Both the position numbers and the translations under genes were made by a program. From Apostichopus japonicus (Eukaryota > Echinodermata > Holothuroidea > Aspidochirotida > Stichopodidae): a DNA stretch of 64,000 nucleotides. The notes below the pieces were generated by a model that saw only the letters and a list, made by a program, of their open reading frames with translations, did not search any database and was not told the origin of the DNA. Positions 50,901-62,492 of the stretch are shown here, one piece after another. The DNA lies in assembly GCF_037975245.1 (NCBI RefSeq), contig NC_092570.1, forward strand, positions 9,115,001-9,179,000, in the 5' to 3' direction. Position 1 is the first letter of the stretch, and the number at the start of each line of letters is the position of its first letter.

Positions 50901-53900
50901 GTGTTGACTTTATTTAAATTTGACATCTTGGCAGTCGAAAGGGATGTCAATTGTTCAATCTCTTACTTCGTCCCTAAATGATTTTATGACATGATCGATC
51001 ATCATACCTGGGGCCAACAGGTGTGGGTCGAAAATCGCTGTGGTCTTCGAAGGCAATCGTAAAAGGTTCGATATTGTTCTGAATACTAAGAGTACATACT
51101 GATTTCCATTGATTCCACAATAATTTTTGTCAGCCCCACACCTTCATACAGTATACATGTTTATAAGATGCTACATTGTCATTCATTATTTAAATGAAAC
51201 GTGCTTTATCAAAGCAAAATCCATTGTGATGAGCTTTCGACATCAAATGTAGCATCAAAGACTCATCAAGATCAATGTGCATCGCTCTTTCAAGCTGCTG
51301 GGACTCACCAATCCAGAGTTCATCGTGTTTCCTGCCTTTGCCTGCGGCCTTGCTACCTCCACCCTGCTTGCCCTTCTTGGATGAAACTGACGTAGAGGAA
51401 CTTGCTCCTGGACTAGACTGCTTGCTCTCCTGTGCCGGTCGGTACCTGTGAAGATGGAAATGGGAAGCATGTCAGTGTACGATACCAGTTATAACTAAAC
51501 GCTTTGATAAGTTTTAAATTATTTGTTATGCCCCACAAACTGGAACTGGAAACTGGAATCTATTAGGCAGTGTCTTGTTTGGTGGTGCCTGCTACTAAGG
51601 ATAAGTTTAATGATTGTTAAAAGAAAGATACTTATTTATTACTTCAGAACCTGCAACTTGCACAGGGACAATAAATATGACGAACAATGCCAAGGCAAAT
51701 CAGTTCATAACAGTTCACTTTATTTTTAATCCATCGGAAACAGAGATATGCTTTATTGGTTTAAAAGGTTAGTAGCTTGCTAGTTCAGAGCAGTTTTACC
51801 AGTTCTAGCCACATAGCTGCTAACCTCAAAAAAAAAAAAAAAAACTTATTACAAGGCCAAGTAAAAATGAATCAAAGTTTCTAAATTTGACCTAGATGAC
51901 ATATCTTGGGAGAAGTTTTTGGATTGCACCCTTTTCTTGTTTTCCTTAGAAAAACAAGAAAATTTATAAATCACATATTGCTGTATACACTAATAGTAAG
52001 ATTGCTCTTCTAAGAGAATTCCAAACATGACATCACAGAGCCAAACTTGCATGCTTTCACTTGTAGGAGCGGTATTTTGAGAATATTGTTATTACAACAT
52101 CATTGACATTTACCTTATTTTATGTGTTGTTAGCCAGAGCCTGGCCCTTCCGAGAGGACTGCATATTGTTTTATCAACACCATTGACATTTACCATATTG
52201 TATGTGTTTTGACCCAGAGCCCGGCCCTTCCGAGAGGATTGTATATTGTTTTATCAACACCATTGACATTTACCATATTGTATGTGTTTTGACCCTGAGC
52301 CCTGCCCTTCCGAGAGGAGCACATATAGTTATTGCAACACCATTAAATGACATTTACCATATTGTATGTGTCTTGACCCAGAGCCCTGCCCTTTACGAGA
52401 GGATTGTATATAGTTATTGCAACACCATTGACATTTACCATATTGTATGTGTTTTGACCCAGAGCCCTGCCCTTTCTGAGAGGATTGCATATAGTTACAC
52501 CATTGACATTTACCATATTGTATGTGTTTTGACCCTGAACCCTGCCCTTCCGAGAGGATTGTATATAGTTATTGCAACACCATTGACATTTACCATATTG
52601 TATGTGTCTTGACCCAGAGCCCTGCCCTTCCGAGAGGAGCACATATAGTTATTACAACACCATTGACATTTACCATATTGTATGTGTTTTGACCCAGAGC
52701 CCTGCCCTTCCGAGAGGAGCACATATAGTTATTGCAACACCATTAAATGACATTTACCATATTGTATGTGTCTTGACCCAGAGCCCTGCCCTTCCGAGAG
52801 GATTGCATATAGTTATTGCAACCCCATTGACATTTACCATATTGTATGTGTCTTGACCCAGAGCCCTGCCCTTTACGAGAGGATTGCATATAGTTATATC
52901 AACACCATTGACATTTACCATATTGTATGTGTTTTGACCCAGAGCCCTGCCCTTCCGAGAGGATTGCATATAGTTATATCAACACCATTGACATTTACCA
53001 TATTGTATGTGTTTTGACCCAGAGCCCTGCCCTTCCGAGAGGATTGCATATAGTTATTGCAACCCCATTGACATTTACCATATTGTATGTGTCTTGACCC
53101 AGAGCCCTGCCCTTTACGAGAGGATTGCATATAGTTATATCAACACCATTGACATTTACCATATTGTATGTGTTTTGACCCAGAGCCCTGCCCTTCCGAG
53201 AGGATTGCATATAGTTATATCAACACCATTGACATTTACCATATTGTATGTGTTTTGACCCAGAGCCCTGCCCTTACGAGAGGATTGCATATAGTTATAT
53301 CAACACCATTGACATTTACCATATTGTATGTGTTTTGACCCAGAGCCCTGCCCTTCCGGGAGGATCGCATATAGTTATTACAACACCATTGACATTTACC
53401 ATATTGTATGTGTTTTGACCCAGAGCCCTGCCCTTCCGGGAGGATTGCATATTGTTGTTTCAACACCATTGACATTTACCATATTGTATGTGTCTTGACC
53501 CAGAGCCCTGCCCTTCCGAGAGGATTGCATATAGTTATATCAACACCATTGACATTTACCATATTGTATGTGTTTTGACCCAGAGCCCTGCCCTTACGAG
53601 AGGATTGCATATAGTTATATCAACACCATTGACATTTACCATATTGTATGTGTTTTGACCCAGAGCCCTGCCCTTCCGGGAGGATCGCATATAGTTATTA
53701 CAACACCATTGACATTTACCATATTGTATGTGTTTTGACCCAGAGCCCTGCCCTTCCGGGAGGATTGCATATTGTTGTTTCAACACCATTGACATTTACC
53801 ATATTGTATGTGTTTTGACCCAGAGCCCTGCCCTTCCGAGAGGATTGCTCTCGTCGTCTGTGTCCCTGTCGTCCTCCGAGGAGGCAGAAGCACCGCTGGA

Positions 53901-56900
53901 ACCACCGAACTGCTTGATCGCTTGGTAAACCGTCATGTTGTAAGGCAAGAGATGATCTCCGATGAAGAACTGTAGCTTGTGTTTGATGTTGGTATTGGAA
54001 CTAGCAAAAGCAGCAGCCTGAATCGAGACAACAAGGAAAGCCAGTTGGCGATGGTGATTCATTTGCCATACAAGTTGCTCAGAATTCCACATAACTATCT
54101 ATGACTCATGTAGAGCAAGTAAGTTAAATTTGTCCAAAAATTAAGTGAGAACCAGAAGAGGTCAGCAATTTTCAGCTCTTATTTGTAGCACTCTCCCTTG
54201 TGGGGCATCAACCATCTTATCCCACTGGTCAGGATTTTACAGTATCAAATTTTTATTCCAAAAATGTTTCAATATCCAGAAAGAACAGTCTTCCCTATGT
54301 GAAATATAGACACAAAGATGTATGAATAAAAGAATATTTTCTTTGACTAATTTGAGCTAGGAAATCACCTCTGCTACAGAACCATCCCTTTAATAATTGT
54401 TTATTAATGAATGAGAGTTACAATGTATTGTTTATAATACTCAAAAGTATTTTCACAATCTACTGCCAAAGCAAGAGTCATCTAGTATAAATCTCAGGGA
54501 GAATGGGAATTTTTGAGCCCATGTGACATAACCTGTTGACCCCTTGAAGTTCAGAGGTTAAAAACTCATAACCACAGTGTCCATTCATGTTTAAAGCAAC
54601 ACTCTCAAGAAGATTTCATTTCCTGGATGATTGTATGTTTTGCTGAAGACCTAAAGAGCCCCTTCACAAAACTAAACAGAACTGAATTTGACCAAATTTT
54701 GTTCACCAATACAAAATCATAGCACTGGAAAACTCACAGATTTAATTGTAGCTTTAATTTGGAAGTTATCATGTTTAATAGGATTTCAGGCTTTGACACC
54801 TGTTAACCTCACTTGACCTTTGACCTCTACCAATTTCGATAGGGTTTTTTGCACTCACCAAGCTGGATCTACATATTAAGTATGATAATTCATGTAATAT
54901 GCACTTCTTGAGTTATTGTGCTTACAAGTTTTTTCAGACTGACTTAAAATGTTGATCGCATATGACCTTTGACCTCCACTAATTTCAATAGGGTTCTTGT
55001 ACTAACCAACCTGGATCTGCATACCAATAACATAATCCCTTCAAAACATCATCACAAATTGCCTCTTCTACCCAGGTCACAAAGGTCAAGACTGTGATTA
55101 GGTTAAGAATGAAAGCTATTGCTACTCAATGTGCATAATATATCATGCTTTTGTTATTAAATTACTTCATTCTTGGCTGGGCCTTGTCACATTATTTTGT
55201 ACACCAGCCCCCTCCAATGCCCCCCTCCCCCCTCCAATGCCCCTCCTCCCCCACCGCTTCAGATATTTCCCTCCTGGTCCTCCCTGCCTCTTTCAGATAA
55301 CTCACTAATGTTTCATCGATATCATCGTCTGATACGTCTTCCTCGCTATCTTCATCGTCTTGCCTGATCCTGCCGTAACCTCGGATCACCAGGTACCTCT
55401 CGATGGCCTGCACCAGAGCCAGCGGGTCGATCTTGACCGCACCTCCGCGCCATTTCCTCAAGTTGGAACAAGCTGGGTGTCTTTCTAGTTGGCACTGTAA
55501 TTAGAATTCATTTTGAACTTATTATCTTAATTTATGCCGATGGAATTTGAAATTCATCTTTCTGGACCGAGAGAGAGAGAGTCATTAGAATTATGCAGGT
55601 CAAAGAGAGATATACCCTGAGAGATGAACATTCGATAAAAGAGGAGATATTATGCTCTATTCCTTGCCCAATTCACACAAACCTTGAACCACACTGCCCC
55701 CATACCATTATAATATAAATGGTGCAGGGGGTGGGGGGTTGAGGGGGGAATATGTGGGAGATACAGACAATCTCCTCAAATTGGCAACTTCTCACAGAAA
55801 AATACTTCTCAACAAAAGCAAACCAATTATAACTGATACTTGTTAAATAGTGACGACTAAAATTATCGATACAAAAAAAAATAAAAACTGTGGCGTAACA
55901 TAGAGACAAATTACCTTTAGTTGATGCGTATTGAAGAATTTGAGGGCTTGTGAACCCCTGCTACCGGTCCCCTCCACACCAGGGAGGTCATGAACTTTAA
56001 CTGGAAACTGCTCCAGATGGCTGATGCAGCCATTAACCTTGCTCACCAGGGACACGTAAGGAGGGGTCTGGGAAATATCAAGCTGTATCATTGGAGGGCC
56101 GTCTGGCAACTGTGAGAGACGAGAACAAAATGAAATTTGAATGCTCTCTCTCTTCCAACGAACGAATAAGACTTAAAGGGTTTGAAGACTCTCGCACAAA
56201 CAAACGTCTGATGTCGGTAATCTGACCTAGTTTCGAATGAGGTGTAAAAGTGTTAGACACCACCATCGATCCCAGAAAATACACACACAGCTTGCTACCT
56301 TCGGTTATTAGACACAGTGTACAGTCAGTACATACAGCTGTGGTCAATACCTACAGCACACTGTACAAACGATACAGCGATTGGACATCTCAGGTCCAGC
56401 TAAAGATAACAAGGTATCACGTTTCATTAGTGTCTGCATTTTGTAGCGACAAGCAGAAAACTTCACTTGCAAGCAACGGAAAGGTAACTTTTTCAGAGCG
56501 CGGCACGCGGTTTGGGGCGAGTCTTCAATGCCTTTAAGGTCTCAAGGGTTAAGCAATCTTCTCCATTTTCATGTTTTAAAAATGTTCTTTTTTTTTATGA
56601 TGCAAATAGAGGTTGGGAATTCTAGTTGGGAAAAGAGATATTGGCAAGAATCAGTTTGAGACCAGTGACCTCTAGAATGGGACTTTTTCATTTTTCAATA
56701 GATTTTTAGGACTCTACCCTTCTCTAAGTCTCATTTACATTTTTGTTAATGTTTATTCATGTTGAATGATTTGTCTTTTCATAATAATGGATAATTATCC
56801 CCAAAATTCATGACAGTTTCTTACATTGTTTGTAAGATATTACAAAACAGAAAGAAACAAGTTTCCCTCAGAGAACTTATTGGTGATAAATAAACCATGA

Positions 56901-59900
56901 GGACACACATCCATTAGAAGAAAATTTCTGTACAAATAATTATCCGCATTTCTTTAATGCAATTTGTGTCTCCAATACAAGGATTGGCCCTTCACAACAT
57001 AACTTTGTTTTTTGGCACTCTCAATCACACTAACTAATCACATGCAGAAAATTATCACATTATAATAAAAACGAATCATCAAAAAAATAATAAAAATAAA
57101 TACTATATGGAATAGAAAAATGCAATGAATACACAAAATAAAATAATACTTACAGGACATTTTAAGAAAACGTGGAGAAAATGTTGAAGTCGTTTTTCCC
57201 TATTTTTACCGGAACCACTGACTAGGAATGTCAGTAGCTTGCCTACCAGTCCACTGTGAAGAATCTCAAATGCTGAGACGTCTGAACCTGTGAGGATGGC
57301 TGCTATACCTCTTAGTATCTCTATATTGGATTCACCCTGTCATGAAGAGAAAATGTTAAAACTTGACACCATCGATTGAATATACGGTAAATGAACATAA
57401 CCTATAAATATAGTTTATCAACAAAATGGATTTAAGTTTAAAGCAAAAGGTGATCCGAAAAAGAAAAAAAAATTATAAATGGCTTTGTAGCAGCACTGCA
57501 TTTTCCACTGAAGTATATTTAAAGGCATATCTTAGAATGATTAATGGTGGCAAACAATGAACAACTTATATTGTCTCTAACTCAAGATACGGTGGATTGA
57601 TTGGAAGTTATTTTGACTGGTTAAACCTTCAACTAATCAAGACACTTGGATCTCAGTAGGTGGTAGTCTGTAATGTCACTTGGGCAAATGCTCTTCAAAA
57701 GCGTCAATTATGCTTATTATAATCTTTTGGTTGATTTAGATCCAAAACATTGAAGAAAGAAAAAATTCTTCACATATATGGAATCCCATTCAAGGCCAGT
57801 AGTAATCAATATAACCGATGGGACGATTGAATCCAAAAGTTCTACAAAAATGGGTCACATCAGGACTGCTCATAAATCTAGTTCTGGGTTTTCTTTGATT
57901 TTTCGAGCACCTTTTGCGAGCATTCTTCAGTCATGTTGGCCATTTATGAATGGTTATGTCTCTCTGCAGGGTGGTTCCCTAGCATATAATGTTATTAATT
58001 ACCTCTGGTTTGAGCTCATCCACAGAAGCACAAAGTTTATTCAGAAGGGTTAAAGCTGGATGGCTCTCGGAAGAGACCTCTTTGTCAAAGTACTGGCTGA
58101 TGAACTTCACAGCTGACGGAAAAGGAAAAGAGAAAAGTCGAAACGGCGAAAGCAACTTGGCAACTTGCTACTGGTCACTGGCTAACTTGAGACTGAATTA
58201 TCAGTACCCTCTAACCCCATGACAAGAGTATGTCAAACCTAACTAAAATAACATGCCCACAAGATTCCTTCAGCTTTCCCTCAACTAGTAAGAACATGTG
58301 CATAGTGAGATATGTTGCAACGAAGACAAAACAGTTTAAAGGGAACAAAAGAGCAGAATAGATATTGGACTTGATACATGATCATCAGTACATCTGAGCG
58401 CTCTTTGAGCAATGATCTCTTAAACTTACTCAAATCGTAACATACACTGTAGGGTCTTCATACTCTCTCCCCTCAAGCCCCTCCCCCTTGCAAATTACAG
58501 GCCTTCAAGTCGAGTAACTAGGATCGACAAATAAACTTGCAATTAAGGGGGATATTGCCAATTAACACTTTGACTTTTTAAAACATAACTAACTTTGAGC
58601 AAGTCAAACTACGAATTCCCCCTACACTAACTATCCTTCAATTCCTGCTAACTCCTTCCTCCCCTTGACCTTTGAACTTGAAGCATTTAAATCCACTCAC
58701 CTTGATCCTTGATCCACTTCTTGACCTTCTCTTTCTGGGCGTTATTAGTCGCCTCACGTTTTGCTAACTCTAGGGATCTGTCTGGCAGGTGGCCCGGTCG
58801 GAGACCCAGCAGGCCACCGCCCTGCGACGACGGGGACGATCCCGGGTTGGCAAGTGATGCATTCTGGGATTTTCCCCAACGTGACAAACTCAGACTTGCT
58901 AGGAAGGATGTCCTGGAGCTATTACTGTTGCTCTTGCCTGAGAAAGTCAAGCGATAAGAGAGGTGAAAGGTCAGAGAAAGGTCAGATTACCTCGGTTAAG
59001 TCGTTTTGGATCAGCTCATTTGCTCTCCCATCGATGATTGTCTCATCATAATTTACCTTCACAGTTGGTTTTTGGGATAATGTTACAAAATGCACGTACC
59101 AAAGAACTAGAGCACCAAATGTTACTGTCAGCCACAATTTATTCAAACATTACCACAAAAGATTTTAAGTGACCTTTGCACTCAAGACTTCTGAATAGCC
59201 TTAAGCTCACGTGACAGAGTGCAGGCTGTGTGAACTAGTTTCCAAAAACACTGTTAATGCTGCCAGCGAAAAAAAAACCTAGACTATCTGTGCATAATTT
59301 TTATCCAATCATATATCAACAGAAACAATTAATTCAATGAATGACAGAAAGTTTAAAACAAGGTACTTTTGATTGGATATTTCAACATAAAAGCTGGACA
59401 ATGTCGTTGTACAAGTTTCTGGTCATTCATAGTTTCCCATATATTGTAATATTTCCATCTACATCATGATGGGAGCTGGTACATCCGTAAGTGGACTTTT
59501 GACTTTGAATTAGATACAAAAGTTTCACAGAGGGCCAGCAAGATCAATTTCACGCCCACACCCAGGTGATACCAACCACAGTAAGTTGCAACTTTTGTGA
59601 ATACTCCAGTCACTTTGTGTATCACCCTTCCCAGGTGTTTTCTACAACTTTCAAACCTTGGCCATAAAACGCTGTTTGATCTGAACTCCACATTCCACAA
59701 AAATGACAATAATCTATTACTTATTGTAAAACCATTATGGTAAATATAACCATTCACTCCTGCTGAAAAACATAAAGATAAGACTCAACAACTTGTTTTA
59801 CATGCTGTGTACTCTTCTGTGACTGTGAAAATATCTTTCAAATTGTCTTTTTGATTCTACTAATTTTCTCTTTAAAGTTTTTCTACAGTCTACCCAACAT

Positions 59901-62407
59901 GTCCCCCTCCCTCCCCTCCACCCTATATCCCCCTCCCCCTCCACCCTATATCCCCATCCCCTCCACCCTATATCCCCCTCCCCCTCCACCCTATATCCCC
60001 ATCCCCTCCACCCTATATCCCCCTCCCCCTCTATCTCACTCCCCTCCACCCTATATCTCCCTAACCCTCCACCCTCACCCTCCACCCTCATCCCCCGCCC
60101 CTCCACCCTATATCTCCATTATATTGTAATCTGTTCTGGTGACATTGCATGGACTGAAACTAAAGCAAAACTGAATAACTGATGAGGGGTCATTAAACCA
60201 TTAAAATCACCATCATGAGAAGATGCCGATTACTTACTAGCTGGTGTACCTTTGTTCTTTGCCGCAGCGGACCCCCTCGATGAGCTCGAAGAGGCTCTTG
60301 AGGATCCGCTGGTGAGGGAACTGGAACCAGACAGAGGTCTCCCTGTGGGTGTGTCTGTAAGGTCGTGTGACTGGCTTGCCTCCTCCAGGTTGGACTGACG
60401 ACTCTTGCGACCAGAGACTCTCTTTGGAGGCCTCTTCAGTTTGAGTGGATCGCTCAGTCTCCTATGAAAATAAGAACATGAGTTATGCTGCTGAGAATCC
60501 ATTTGAAATAAAAAAGCTGATTACATTTCCTTAAAAGGTGATAGTATTCAAGTTGCGTTTCTCTCATGCAAATTGCTTCGGTAACTGGTATGTATGAACC
60601 AATCAGGCACCAGATTTTTCTTGAATGGTTCCAAACAGCTGTTGCCAAGGTTACATGATCAGAGTCTTACACACACTTGGCTACTTTTGGGTTTACGAAA
60701 TAGAAATTACGGACTGTTTCCTATTTTCTGTTCTTTCGTTGGTATTGCAAAATATATCCAGTGTCATACTGCAGTGATGTTTAATGGGGTGTACCACGAA
60801 AAAGTGGTCAGACCTTGGCATTCACTACAGTCAATCTTTACTTCTAAAACAACCACTGATTTTCTGTAATGGCCACAGTTTTTATTATTCATATTCTTCA
60901 TACTCATCTATATTGTATTTTATTCTGCAGTTTTTTACTGTTACATAGCGTTTTAGAGCACTTTTGTGGATTTTACGCTTTATAAAATAAATTATTATTT
61001 TCATTTAATTTTCCATTTCCTCAATGTTTATATAATAATAAAATTATTATTAAATTATTATTACAGTCAACAGTCACTTCTGCAGATATGGAAGTTTGAA
61101 GTTAAACAGACAAATCCTATTTGTATGTGAAAGGTACAAACCCCAGAAGTGCTAACCATCTGTGGAAGAGTGGGTTAAATGTGTATAACGAGCATAGCAT
61201 ACTGGTATACAGACCAGCCATTCTGGGTACTTACCCTTGTGGCACGCCATCTGAATTGAGACCCACTTCCACATCATTGCTATCTTGGGGTGGCGTCTGG
61301 AATGACGTGGCAGCATTGCTACCGCTGGTGGTCGATCGTTTGGTGGGTGGGGTCTTGTCTGCCTCTATCGGGGCCTCTGCGAGTAACTTCACTTGATGCA
61401 TTACCCCTAATGAAAGGAATTAGTCAATTAACTGGACTCGATGCAAAGCTTGATGTTGATATTTAACAGAAAAGAGCAGTAATGCTGCAGAGTCTGGATG
61501 CTTGTCATTTGATGCCCAGAGTATCAGGTTAAACAGGTAGGTACTGTAGATAGTAGTAGCTCCCTGATCAGCTCTGCAGTTAGTACCTGACACTACCTAA
61601 GATGATCAACATCATGTGTTGACATACTTCACTAGCTATGCTTGAGGGCATTTTTGGAAGGTAAGCAATCATGTAAAGTGGTCATAGCCCCTGTGAGGTT
61701 GACATTTAGACATAGCTTTTGATAAGAGATGCATGCATTATGCACCAAAAAAAATGCAAACCTTCTCTAAATTTGTCTGATATGTTACCCAGCAAGAATA
61801 AGTAACTTCTGTGAACAATTCCACACCGTACCCAATGACAAACTGTCACAAGAACCAAGAGGGGCTGGTAACAGAAATTGAAACACATGTTGCTGTCAAG
61901 CATCGACACATAGAAAGTGACAACTGTACTTGCTTTTCAAGAAGGAAAACTTGACAAAAACCGACAACCACAACGAGACGGAATAATAGCTTGAAGGTTT
62001 CCTTCATAATTAGCTATTATTAAATTTCAACACAAAGATATGAAATGAGAAATGACTGATGAAATGAAAGGTAGTGCCAAGGATTTCATCTACTTTGTAG
62101 TTCTGTAACATCACACTCCACTATTCAAGGATTTGCACCTCAGAGGGGGGGGGGGGTAACAGTTTGGGGGGGGTGGAGGGCAACAGTTTAAGGGAATGCT
62201 CTTACCTTCTCTTCTGAAGAAGACGTGGAATATATCGGGCAGTTTCTGCATGAGGATCTCAGCCATCTGTAGGGCTCCAACCACTACCTTCAGGTCCTGA
62301 GATGACATCATAGCTGCTATATGACTGATAGGGGACAAGAAATCATAAAAAGAAAATAATAATAATTAAGTCAACCACTCGCATTGTGAAAGGCAATGTC
62401 ATCCTTT

Positions 62408-62492
<85 letters not shown>

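Noticed and set aside
51004-51087. Extra TRIP12 exon between 50247 and 51309
   Set aside because: The minus strand has AG and GT borders and an open frame, but including it would put a stop codon at the next junction. Direct joining of 51309 to 50247 restores the conserved KHDELW...DGVCP order.
52095-53848. CRISPR-like array
   Set aside because: The 80-bp units are contiguous near-identical copies without unique spacers, in an animal gene, and derive from the adjoining exon.
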